The notes under the pieces: model-generated
The model's input: only the letters and a program-made list of their open reading frames with translations
Told to the model about the DNA's origin: nothing
Databases searched by the model: none
In this document: one piece after another, positions 17,709-25,120 of the stretch
How the letters are laid out: the number at the start of each line of letters is the position of its first letter
Position numbering within the stretch: the first letter of the stretch is position 1
Program-made: the position numbers and the translations under genes
Source: an uncultured bacterium
GTDB lineage: Bacteria; Actinomycetota; Coriobacteriia; Coriobacteriales; Coriobacteriaceae
Direction: 5' to 3'
DNA length: 25,120 nt
Assembly (NCBI GenBank): GCA_905215725.1
Contig: CAJMRD010000026.1
Location: 1 to 25,120, forward strand

Positions 17709-17736
17709 TGGTACCGCCCGGGCGGTACCATTTTTT
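17709..17736 (+). terminator. Perfect palindrome plus T-tract between plsX and acpP
   Basis: The 20-nt core GGTACCGCCCGGGCGGTACC is a perfect palindrome, extended by one T and A pair to 22 nt, and followed at once by six T residues. As RNA it would form about a 9-bp stem with loop CCGG, a convincing intrinsic terminator for the plsX transcript. Only the plus strand has the T-tract. Its perfect symmetry and place just after a possible promoter also suit an operator for a dimeric regulator of lipid genes. That second role is speculative. Confidence 0.75.
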
Positions 17737-17765
17737 GGTATTCATGCACTATGAGAGGAAGCGCT

Positions 17766-18008
17766 ATGGACCGCTCCGAAATCTTCGACAAGATCGCCGA
17801 GGTCGCTGCTGACGTTCTGGGCGTCGATGTTGCCGAAATTAGCGAGGAGACCACCTTTGACGACCTCGATGCCAACTCGCTCGAGCGCCTGCAGCTGGTT
17901 ACGGCTATCGAGGACGAGTTCAACCTCGAGATCGATGACGAGACCCTGCTCTCGCTCAACTCTGTCGCCGACGCCGTCGACGCGATCGAAAACGCCAGGG
18001 AGGCCTAG
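17766..18008 (+). CDS. acpP: Acyl carrier protein
   Basis: ACP carries growing acyl chains on a phosphopantetheine arm. The 80-residue acidic product has the helical ACP pattern and the attachment Ser at residue 38 in DDLDANSLERLQLV. The residue before this Ser is Asn rather than the usual Asp of the DSL motif. ATG 17766 is chosen because AGAGGA lies about 7 nt upstream; an in-frame ATG at 17751 precedes that site. It follows plsX by 113 nt and precedes rnc by 3 nt. The plsX-acpP-rnc-smc-ftsY neighbourhood is widespread. Confidence 0.94.
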   Translation: MDRSEIFDKIAEVAADVLGVDVAEISEETTFDDLDANSLERLQLVTAIEDEFNLEIDDETLLSLNSVADAVDAIENAREA

Positions 18009-18011
18009 GTC

Positions 18012-18737
18012 TTGGCTTTGTCTGAACGACTTACGCGCGCCCAGGAAATCCTGGGCCATGAGTTCAATAATAAGGTGCTGCTGCGCGCGGCACTCACGCA
18101 TCCCTCGGCAGTCGAGGGCCAGCCGGTTTCTGCCAGCTATGAGCGCCTTGAGTTCTTGGGCGATTCCATTTTGGGCGCTGTGGTCGCACGCTCCCTGTTT
18201 GAGTCCTATCCGGAGTTTGACGAGGGCAAGCTCACGCGCCTGAAGGTGTCGCTTGTCTCGGGTGCTACGCTGTCCGAGGTTTCTCACGAGCTGGGCATCG
18301 ACGACATCATCATCTTTGGTGCCTCCGAGACCGGTACCGGTGCGCGCGGCCTGCATTCGGCCCTCGAGAACGTCTACGAGTCGCTCGTGGGAGCGCTGTA
18401 CCTGGATGCCGGCTGGGATGCCGCGGCGGAGTTTATTCACCGTACGCTTAAGCCGCATTTGGCTTCCGAGCGTGCCGAGCATCCTGCGAACCCCAAGTCG
18501 TTTTTGCAGGAGTGTGTGCAAGCCGACGGTCACGAGCCCCCGGCGTACAAGCTCGTTGGCTCCGAGGGCCCGGCGCATGCGCCCACCTTTACCGCCGTGG
18601 TTTTGATCGATGGCATCCGTCAGGGTCGCGGCTCCGGCTCCTCAAAGAAGGAAGCCGAGGGAGCCGCTGCTCTCGAGGCGCTTGACCGCATGGGCTACAC
18701 CACCAACGGCGTGATTCTCAACAAGAAGCCTGTTTAA
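18012..18737 (+). CDS. rnc: Ribonuclease III
   Basis: RNase III cleaves double-stranded RNA, including rRNA precursors. The 241-residue product has the signature ERLEFLGDSILG in the N-terminal nuclease domain, the second acidic site in NVYESLVGALYLDAG, and a C-terminal dsRNA-binding domain with NPKSFLQE and GSGSSKKEAEGAAALEAL. TTG 18012 is the likely start, with GGGAGG (17998-18003) 8 nt upstream; TTG 18018 is possible. No ATG start fits. It lies 3 nt after acpP and 10 nt before smc. Confidence 0.95.
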   Translation: MALSERLTRAQEILGHEFNNKVLLRAALTHPSAVEGQPVSASYERLEFLGDSILGAVVARSLFESYPEFDEGKLTRLKVSLVSGATLSEVSHELGIDDIIIFGASETGTGARGLHSALENVYESLVGALYLDAGWDAAAEFIHRTLKPHLASERAEHPANPKSFLQECVQADGHEPPAYKLVGSEGPAHAPTFTAVVLIDGIRQGRGSGSSKKEAEGAAALEALDRMGYTTNGVILNKKPV

Positions 18738-18747
18738 GCGAGGAACC

Positions 18748-21700
18748 GTGTATCTCAAGTCCCTCACGCTCAAAGGGTTCAAGTCGTTTGCCGACCGCGC
18801 CCATATGACGTTTGAGCCGGGTCTGACCGTCATCGTCGGTCCCAACGGCTCGGGAAAATCGAACATCTCTGACTCGATTCTGTGGGTCCTGGGCGAGCAG
18901 AGCGCCAAGCAGCTGCGCGGCCAGGCCATGGAGGATGTCATCTTCTCGGGCTCGTCAGCGCGCAAGCCGGTGGGTGTCGCCGAGGTCACGCTGGTGCTCG
19001 ATAACTCGGACCATATGCTGCCTGTCGATTTTGACGAGGTCGCCATTACCCGTCGTATGTATCGCTCGGGCGAAAGCGAGTACCTCATCAACTCGAGTCC
19101 GTGCCGCCTGATGGACATTCAGGACATCCTGCACGATTCGGGCTTGGGCAAGGATACGCATTCCATTATTAGCCAGGGCAAGCTCGACGCCATTTTGCAG
19201 AGCCGCCCCGAGGAGCGCCGTGCCCTCATCGAGGAAGCTGCCGGTATCTCCAAGCACAAGCGGCGCAAGGAGCGTGCGCTTAAAAAGATTAAGTCGATGG
19301 ACGAGCACCTGACGCGTGCCCGCGACATCAATAAGGAAATCGCCCGTCAGCTGCGGCCGTTGGAGCGTCAGGTCGATCGCGCGCGCAAGTACAAAGAGCT
19401 GTCCTCGCGTGCGAACGAGCTTACGCAGATGCTGGCTGTCGACGAGCTGCGTTCGCTGCAGTCGCAGTGGAACGACCTGGAGAGCCGCTCCAAGGAAGGT
19501 GCCGCCGAGCTGGAGCTTGCGCAGTACCGCATGGGCGAAAAGGAGCGCGAGCTCGAGAAGCTTCAGGTCATGCTCGAGGAAAAGGGCCTGTTTGTGGGCG
19601 ACCTAGGCGAGCAGCGCCGTCATATGCAAGATGTGGTCGGCCGCATTAACTCCGACATGCGCCTGCTCGAGGAAAAGGGCCACAACATGGTGTCGCGCCT
19701 GTCTGACATGCGCGGACAGATTTCGAGCTCCGAGCATCAGCGTCGTCGCGTGGTCGAGGAGCTCGAGGACGCGCGTGCGCAGCTTGAGGAAGTGACCGGT
19801 GCGCATATGCAGGCCCAGGAGGACGTTGACGCCGCTGGTCCTGCCGCCGCTGAGCTCCACGAGCGTCGCGTTGCGCTCGACAATCAGATTTCGCAGCTCA
19901 CGCGTGAGCAGCGCGATGTGCAGCGTGTGGCCGATAACGCCGCGCTCGAGCTCGCCAAGGTGAAGGACTCGCTGAGCAATGCCGAGGTCGAGGACAACAT
20001 GTATGCCTCGCGCCTGGAGCAGATTGACGAGCAGCTCGAGGAGGTCACGGCCTCGCTCGAGAGCCGTCGCGACCGCGCCGAGGAGCTTGAGGGCGCTCTT
20101 GAGGAAGCGCGCCGGGCTCAGGTCGATGCGCGTGAGGCCACCGAGACGGCACGCGCGGCCCTGAAGGACCTGCGTGCCCGCGAGAGCGAGGCACGCAACA
20201 AGTTGTCCGAGGTGCGCTCGGAGCTTTCCAGCCAAAAGAAACTCGATGCCCGCATGGCCGACAGCTCGCCGCTCGTGAGCCGTCTGGTGGGTGCGCTGGG
20301 CGACGATGTCTCGGGTCGTCTGGGCGACGTGCTCGAGGCCCCGCGCGAGCTTGAGGGCCTGGTGGAGCAACTACTTGCCGGCGATATCGATGCGCTGCTG
20401 TTCGACGATACGTCCGCGCTTGAGCGTGCCGGTCGTGCCGCTCTGGACCAGAAGAAGGCCTCGGGCGAGGCACTGCTGGTGGCGCGCGGCTTGAGCGGCT
20501 CTGCTGCTGCCGAGGGCGCTGCCGGTACCCGTCTGGTTGATCGTCTGTCCGTGCGCGCAGGCTACGGACCCGTCGTCGAGGCGCTACTCGGCGGCTATTA
20601 CGTGGTCGATGACTTGGCCGCCGCGCTGGCTGCGCCTGTCGTTGACGGTGTGACCTATGTGACCCCCGATGGCGCCCGCGTAAGCTGTGGCGGCCTTGTG
20701 CGCGTGGGCCTCGATGCCGGCGAGGCGTCGGGTGCTCTGGAGCGCAAGCGTCGCATTCGCGAGCTGGAGGGCTTGGAGCCCGATCTGGTTGCCGTGTTTG
20801 AGCATGTGTCGGATCAGGTCGTCGAGGCCAATGCGGCCGTCGAGGAGGCACGTGCCGCCGAGGGCGATGCTGCCGGCGAGATTGCCCGTCTTGAGGGCGA
20901 GCGCCGCTCGCTGCTCTCCGAGATTGGCCGCTTGGAGCAAAGCGCCAACAATGCCGAGGTCGAGCGCGTGCGCATCTCCAAGCGCCGCGAGCAGGCCGCC
21001 GAGGCCGTTCGCGCTGCGCGCCCGCGCGTTGACGAGCTCACCCGTTCGCGTGACGAGGCCCGTGCGCAGGCAAGCGACCTGGGTCTTCAGATTGCCGAAG
21101 CCAACGACGAGCTCGATCGCGTTCGCCGTGACGACTCCGAGGCAGCCGGTAAGCTCGCCGATGCCAAGGTCCGCCTGGCTCAGACGAGCGAGCGTCTGCG
21201 TTCGCTGAAGGGCCGTGTGCCTGACCTGGAGCATCGCCTGGAGGGCATCGACCGCCGTATCCGCGGAACACGCCAGGCCTCGCGCTCGCTCGAGCTGCTG
21301 CGCCTGCGCGTCGACCCCATGCACGAGCGTTATTCGGCCCTGCTGGAGCGCGCGTCGGATTGGGCAGCGCGCCTGCGTGACCAGGCCTCTCTGGAAGAGG
21401 CGGACTCCGCTTCGCTCAAGAAGACCATCGAGGATGCCAAGGCGGAGGTTGCCCGCGCTAGGGAGCGGGTCGATACCGCCTCCGCCACGCAAAACGAGTT
21501 CAAGGTCGCACGTGGCAAGCTCGAGGTGCAGGTAGAGGCCGCCATTAAGGCCATTACCGCCGATGGCACCACGGTACTCGAGGAAGCGCTCATGCTTCCG
21601 GCACCCACGGACCGCGATGCCGCCGAACGTGAGCTCAACCAGCTTGTGCGCCAGATCAACAACCTGGGTCCTGTGAACCAGGTTGCTATGGAGGAGTACG

Positions 21701-22284
21701 AGCAGCTCAAGCGCCGCGCTGATTACATCGAGGAGCAGCTGGCCGATCTGGAGAGCGCGCGCAAGGCGCTCACCAAGATCACGGTGGCCATCGACCGCAA
21801 GATGCGGAAGGCCTTCCTGGTGACGTTTGAGAAGGTCGACGCGAACTTCCGCGAGATCTTCGCTATGCTCTTCCCGGGCGGCCAGGCTCATCTGGAGATG
21901 ACCGATCCCGAGCATCCTGCCGAGACGGGTATCGAGGTCGTGGCGCAGCCGCGCGGCAAGCGCATCACCAAGATGATGCTCATGTCGGGCGGCGAGAAGA
22001 GTCTGACGGCGCTCGCCCTGCTCTTTGCCGTGTATCGCACGCGCACGGTGCCGTTCTATGTGCTGGACGAGGTCGAGGCGGCACTCGATGACGCCAACCT
22101 GTCCAAGCTTATCGGCGCGCTCGATGTGTTGCGTTCCGATACGCAGCTCTTGGTTATCTCGCATCAGCGCCGTACTATGGAGGACGCTGACGTCCTCTAT
22201 GGCGTCTCGATGCAAGCCGACGGCGTCAGTCGCGTCGTCTCGCAAAAACTCGATCGCGAAACCGGAAAGGTCGTGAATGCATAA
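18748..22284 (+). CDS. smc: Chromosome partition protein SMC
   Basis: SMC dimerises and, with ScpA/ScpB, organises and segregates the chromosome. The 1178-residue product has the N-terminal ATPase half with Walker A GPNGSGKS (31-38). A long coiled coil runs to about residue 505, a globular hinge spans about 509-655 and the return coiled coil reaches about residue 1030. The C-terminal half carries signature LMSGGEKSLTALAL (S1080) and Walker B VLDEVEAALDDAN (D1107, E1108). Length is typical. GTG 18748 is 4 nt after an AGGA. The stop and the ftsY start share one base (TAATG). scpA and scpB are not in the window. Confidence 0.97.
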   Translation: MYLKSLTLKGFKSFADRAHMTFEPGLTVIVGPNGSGKSNISDSILWVLGEQSAKQLRGQAMEDVIFSGSSARKPVGVAEVTLVLDNSDHMLPVDFDEVAITRRMYRSGESEYLINSSPCRLMDIQDILHDSGLGKDTHSIISQGKLDAILQSRPEERRALIEEAAGISKHKRRKERALKKIKSMDEHLTRARDINKEIARQLRPLERQVDRARKYKELSSRANELTQMLAVDELRSLQSQWNDLESRSKEGAAELELAQYRMGEKERELEKLQVMLEEKGLFVGDLGEQRRHMQDVVGRINSDMRLLEEKGHNMVSRLSDMRGQISSSEHQRRRVVEELEDARAQLEEVTGAHMQAQEDVDAAGPAAAELHERRVALDNQISQLTREQRDVQRVADNAALELAKVKDSLSNAEVEDNMYASRLEQIDEQLEEVTASLESRRDRAEELEGALEEARRAQVDAREATETARAALKDLRARESEARNKLSEVRSELSSQKKLDARMADSSPLVSRLVGALGDDVSGRLGDVLEAPRELEGLVEQLLAGDIDALLFDDTSALERAGRAALDQKKASGEALLVARGLSGSAAAEGAAGTRLVDRLSVRAGYGPVVEALLGGYYVVDDLAAALAAPVVDGVTYVTPDGARVSCGGLVRVGLDAGEASGALERKRRIRELEGLEPDLVAVFEHVSDQVVEANAAVEEARAAEGDAAGEIARLEGERRSLLSEIGRLEQSANNAEVERVRISKRREQAAEAVRAARPRVDELTRSRDEARAQASDLGLQIAEANDELDRVRRDDSEAAGKLADAKVRLAQTSERLRSLKGRVPDLEHRLEGIDRRIRGTRQASRSLELLRLRVDPMHERYSALLERASDWAARLRDQASLEEADSASLKKTIEDAKAEVARARERVDTASATQNEFKVARGKLEVQVEAAIKAITADGTTVLEEALMLPAPTDRDAAERELNQLVRQINNLGPVNQVAMEEYEQLKRRADYIEEQLADLESARKALTKITVAIDRKMRKAFLVTFEKVDANFREIFAMLFPGGQAHLEMTDPEHPAETGIEVVAQPRGKRITKMMLMSGGEKSLTALALLFAVYRTRTVPFYVLDEVEAALDDANLSKLIGALDVLRSDTQLLVISHQRRTMEDADVLYGVSMQADGVSRVVSQKLDRETGKVVNA

Positions 22285-23201
22285 TGGGATTCTTCGATGC
22301 TCTCTCGCGCGGACTTGAGCGAAGCCGCGAGGCCCTCAACGAGGTCTTCTACTTTGGCGGTGAGGTCGACGAGGATTTTTGGGAGGACCTGGAGGACACC
22401 CTCGTCATGGGTGACATGGGTGCCGAGATCGCCATTCAGGTCTCTGATGACCTGCGCGATGCCGCGGCCAAGAAGAACCTCAAGACCGCTCCACAGCTTC
22501 GCCGTGCCCTGGCCGAGCAGCTTGAGCAGCACTTTGTGCCCATCGAGCGCGATCCGTTCTCCGATACGCCGAGCTGCGTGCTGTTTGTGGGCATTAACGG
22601 TGCCGGCAAGACCACGACGGTCGGTAAGATCGCGAGCGCCATGGCCGCCCGCGGCAAGAACGTCGTGATCGGTTCGGCCGATACCTTCCGTGCTGCCGCT
22701 ATCGAGCAGCTCGATGTGTGGGGCCAGCGCGCTGGCGTCCCCGTCATCAAGCGCGACCGCGGCTCCGACCCGGCAAGTGTTTGCTACGACGTGCTCGACG
22801 AGGCCGACAAGCGCGGCAGCGACCTGGTGCTTATCGATACCGCCGGCCGTCTACACACGAGCCCCGAGCTCATGCGCGAGCTTGCCAAGGTGGTCAATGT
22901 GACCCGTAAGCGCGCCGCCAATATGGCCGCCGGCCCCATGCCGGTCTCGGTCGTGCTTGTGATCGATGCCGCCACTGGCCAAAACGGTCTGAACCAGGCG
23001 CTCGAGTTTAACGAGGCGCTTGGCCTGGACGGTATTATCATGACAAAGCTCGACGGTACGGCTAAGGGCGGTATCGCCATGGCCGTGGCCGAGAAGCTCA
23101 AGCTTCCCATCCTGCGCATCGGCGTGGGCGAGCAGGTCGATGACCTGCAGGAGTTTAATGCCAAAGATTTCTGCCGCGCCCTGGTGGGCGAGTCCAACTA
23201 A
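22284..23201 (+). CDS. ftsY: Signal recognition particle receptor FtsY
   Basis: FtsY is the membrane-associated GTPase that receives SRP-ribosome complexes. The 305-residue product begins with a short NG-only form (MGFFDALSRGLERSREALNE), lacking the long acidic A domain found in enterobacteria. The NG domain has GINGAGKTTT (P-loop from G103), DTFRAAAIEQL, DTAGR (185-189) and TKLDG (254-258). The N-terminal amphipathic helix would serve as the membrane anchor. It is translationally coupled to smc and followed after 10 nt by ffh, its SRP partner. Confidence 0.96.
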   Translation: MGFFDALSRGLERSREALNEVFYFGGEVDEDFWEDLEDTLVMGDMGAEIAIQVSDDLRDAAAKKNLKTAPQLRRALAEQLEQHFVPIERDPFSDTPSCVLFVGINGAGKTTTVGKIASAMAARGKNVVIGSADTFRAAAIEQLDVWGQRAGVPVIKRDRGSDPASVCYDVLDEADKRGSDLVLIDTAGRLHTSPELMRELAKVVNVTRKRAANMAAGPMPVSVVLVIDAATGQNGLNQALEFNEALGLDGIIMTKLDGTAKGGIAMAVAEKLKLPILRIGVGEQVDDLQEFNAKDFCRALVGESN

Positions 23202-23211
23202 GGAGTGACTA

Positions 23212-24351
23212 GTGTTTGATTCTCTGAGCGATCGCCTCAACGACACATTTGACCGCCTGCGCGGCAAGGGTAAGCTGACCGAGGCCGATATCACCTCTGC
23301 CATGCGTGACATTCGCATGGCGTTGCTCGAGGCCGACGTCAACTTTAAGGTCGTCAAGGAGTTTGTCGCCAAGACCAAGGAGCGCTGCATGACCGCCGAG
23401 GTCATGGAGTCGCTGTCGCCGGCGCAAAACGTCGTCAAGATCGTGCTCGACGAGCTCACCGAGATGCTCGGTTCCTCCGAGAGCAAGCTCGTCTTTAGCA
23501 ACCGCATCCCCAATGTCATCATGCTCGTGGGCCTGCAGGGCTCCGGTAAGACTACGGCAGCTGTAAAGCTGGCTTATCTGCTCAAGAAGCAGGGTCGCTC
23601 ACCGCTACTCGCCGCGTGCGACGTCTATCGTCCCGCCGCTGCCGACCAGCTGGCTACGCTTGGCGGAGAGATCGGCGTTCCGGTCTTCCGCGGTGACGGC
23701 GAGCACCCGGTCGATATCGCCAAGGGCGCCATCCAGGAGGCCGTCGACCACCTGCGCGACGTGGTCATCGTCGATACCGCCGGTCGTCTTCAGATCGACG
23801 AGCAGATGATGCAGGAGGCCGTGGACATCAAGAAGGCCGTCAAGCCCGATCAGGTGCTGATGGTCGTCGATGCCATGACCGGCCAGGATATCGTCAACGT
23901 TGTCTCGACCTTCGCCGAGCGCACCGATTTTGACGGCGTGATCATCTCCAAGCTCGATGGCGACGCCCGTGGCGGTGGCGCGCTTTCCGTGCGCCAGGTG
24001 ACCGGCAAGCCCATCAAGTTCGTGAGCATGGGCGAAAAGCCCGATTCGCTGGAGCCGTTCTATCCCGACCGAATGGCCAAGCGAATCTTGGGCATGGGCG
24101 ATGTTGTCGGCATCATCGAGAAGGCCCAGGAGGCGGCCGACGCCGAGCAGCTCGAGGCTGCCGAGCGTATGCTGCGCGAGGGCTTTACCATGAACGACAT
24201 GCTCGACCAGATGAAGGCTGTCAAGAAGATGGGCGGCATGAAGGGCATCCTGGGTATGCTCCCCGGCGGCCAGCGCGCGCTCAACCAGATGGGCGGCAAC
24301 CTGGACGAGGGCATCTTCGACAAGAACGAGGCCATCATCATGTCGATGACC
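23212..24351 (+). CDS. ffh: Signal recognition particle protein Ffh, 3' end lost at a junction
   Basis: Ffh binds signal sequences and 4.5S RNA and docks on FtsY. The product starts at GTG 23212 behind AAGGAG. The NG domain is complete: GLQGSGKTT (from G107), DVYRPAAADQL, DTAGR (D188) and SKLDGDARGGGAL (246-258). The M domain starts near residue 295 and includes the hydrophobic groove region with MGGMKGILGMLPGG. After EAIIMSMT the family would continue with Pro-Lys-Glu-Arg and the RNA-binding GSRKxRIA helix. Instead the frame reads nine unrelated codons and stops at 24381. About 380 of a usual ~450-490 residues remain. This reflects the junction, not a natural short Ffh. Confidence 0.93.
24333..24351. 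other. Chimeric junction with 19-nt shared sequence
   Basis: CATCATCATGTCGATGACC fits Ffh on the plus strand (IIMSMT) and RnfE on the minus strand (VIDMMM). Plus-strand homology to Ffh ends at its right edge and minus-strand homology to RnfE ends at its left edge. GC changes here: a 60-base line before the junction (24241-24300) has 43 G+C and one after it (24721-24780) has 26. Two genes cut mid-domain at one shared short word points to an assembly or amplification chimera. Confidence 0.88.
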
Positions 24352-24596
24352 GTGACAATTGAAGCGATCAGCACGATATAGCAGGGAATGCGCACCATGG
24401 CGGGGATGAAGTTTTTGCAAAGCGAGATGGCACAGTTGGACAAAAGCAGGGTAAAGGCGGTGGCAACTCCCATGCCGAGCGCGTTTTCAAGCGAAGTGGT
24501 AACGCCCAAGGTCGGACACATGCCGAGCATCATGACGAAAACCGGATTTTCGCGGACAATGCCGCGGGTGAGGTTGGAGAGGCTTTTATTCTTCAT
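24333..24596 (-). CDS. rnfE: Electron transport complex subunit RnfE/RsxE, N-terminal part only
   Basis: RnfE is an integral membrane subunit of the Rnf ferredoxin:NAD oxidoreductase, which couples electron transfer to ion pumping. The 88 visible codons read MKNKSLSNLTRGIVRENP, then the hydrophobic NPVFVMMLGMCPTLGVTT, LENALGMGVATAF, and VRIPCYIVLIAS leading to VIDMMM. These match the first transmembrane helices of RnfE; NqrD is a related but less likely alternative. The remaining ~110 residues are missing, cut at the junction. Beyond 24333 the minus-strand frame is only the reverse of ffh. The ATG at 24596 overlaps the rnfG stop by 11 nt, as expected for the rnfG-rnfE order. Confidence 0.85.
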
Positions 24597-25120
24597 GACC
24601 GGTTGCTCCCGCATTAAATTTCTTGTATGTTGAAACCGCTTTTTCCACCGCGTCGATCACCGCCCGCGAGCTGATGGTGGCGCCGGTGACGGCGTCGATT
24701 TCCCCGCCGTCTTTCTTTAATTTGAATTGATCGTGGTAAGAGTTGAGACCGATAAACTGGTCGGCGAATTTACTTTCCGCGATTTTGGTGCCAAGTCCCG
24801 GCGTTTCTTTTTGCTCGATGACTTTGTAACCGGTAACGGTGCCGTCCATCAGCATGCCGATTATCAGTTCGATTCTGCCGCCGAAACCGTTGTCGGAAAA
24901 GGTTTTGATCGCGACCGATGTGACGATGCCGTTTTCCCGCGCCGGGTAAAGTTCGAGTTCGGATTTTCCGTCGGGGGTGGCGATGGTTGTTTTTTCGGCA
25001 AACGGATTGTTGTCGAAAGTTCCGACCACTTCGCGGATGGCATCAAGCGTTTTTTGGTCTTTGGCCCGGGCGATCGGTTCCTTGGTAATCTGATAGACAT
25101 ATCCGAGGGCGGCGGCCGAC
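24586..25120 (-). CDS. rnfG: Electron transport complex subunit RnfG, N-terminus outside the window
   Basis: RnfG is a membrane-anchored subunit carrying a covalently bound FMN. The frame is open from the window edge: 177 codons beginning SAAALGYVYQITKEPIARAK, the end of the N-terminal membrane helix, and finishing at TAA 24586. It includes ETPGLGTKIAES, conserved in FMN-binding-domain proteins, and DAVTGATISS, where a Thr of the TGAT-type motif would hold FMN. About 20-30 N-terminal residues are missing. Codon use and GC are unlike the Coriobacteriia part, so it belongs to a second organism, perhaps a gut Bacteroidales or another anaerobe (uncertain). Confidence 0.88.
   Translation of the reverse strand, partial: SAAALGYVYQITKEPIARAKDQKTLDAIREVVGTFDNNPFAEKTTIATPDGKSELELYPARENGIVTSVAIKTFSDNGFGGRIELIIGMLMDGTVTGYKVIEQKETPGLGTKIAESKFADQFIGLNSYHDQFKLKKDGGEIDAVTGATISSRAVIDAVEKAVSTYKKFNAGATGHEE

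Noticed and set aside
20584..22245. Minus-strand open frame of 553 codons opposite smc
   Set aside because: It mirrors the regular Glu/Ala/Arg coiled-coil codons of SMC and has no family motif or ribosome-binding site; smc is complete on the plus strand.
24352..24381. Natural fusion or novel tail of Ffh
   Set aside because: The nine codons are antisense to RnfE coding sequence, and homology of both proteins breaks at the same short shared word, so a chimera explains them better.
24388..24633. Plus-strand 81-codon frame in the right-end fragment
   Set aside because: It is antisense to rnfE and the end of rnfG, which have clear family motifs.

Overview
The window is a core-genome segment of a high-GC bacterium, joined near its right end to a short piece of DNA from a different organism. 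Nearly all of it (about 1-24351) reads left to right and looks like an actinobacterium of class Coriobacteriia, Collinsella-like. That placement is an inference from high-GC codon use, a SepIVA-like gene beside DUF177, rpmF and rnc-smc-ftsY, and the extended or GG-preceded -10 elements. No database search was possible.

Layout. (1) 1-7886 is a tightly packed operon: infB (5' end outside the window), rbfA, nrnA, truB, ribF and dnaG. Most neighbours overlap by 4-8 nt or are separated by 11-15 nt. It covers translation initiation, ribosome maturation, nanoRNA turnover, tRNA pseudouridylation, FAD synthesis and replication priming. (2) rpoD (7997-9346) has its own probable promoter and a strong terminator. 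(3) 9347-9804 is the least coding part: terminator, a REP-like hairpin with 16-nt perfect arms, a clear promoter, tRNA-Asn(GTT), a second terminator, then two small perfect palindromes. (4) 9805-15181 holds an Asp23/Gls24 (YloU-like) gene, fakA (YloV-like), recG, rsmD and coaD. (5) 15250-18737 holds a SepIVA/DivIVA-like coiled-coil gene, a DUF177 (YceD) gene, rpmF, plsX, acpP and rnc, linking cell division, a ribosomal protein, lipid synthesis and rRNA processing. A striking 22-nt perfect palindrome lies between plsX and acpP. (6) 18748-24351 holds smc, ftsY and ffh, for chromosome organisation and signal-recognition-particle targeting.

The right end is abnormal. ffh stops matching its family at 24351, inside the M domain. 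From 24333 to 25120 the minus strand encodes the first part of RnfE and most of RnfG, with visibly lower GC. The two pieces share a 19-nt stretch (24333-24351) that makes sense in both genes. This is best explained as an assembly or amplification chimera between two organisms, not a fusion gene or a new system.

Apart from this junction the window is conserved housekeeping DNA. I found no CRISPR array, prophage, insertion sequence or defence system. The points worth a second look are the junction, the plsX-acpP palindrome, the REP-like hairpin, the shared promoter style and several substituted motif residues.
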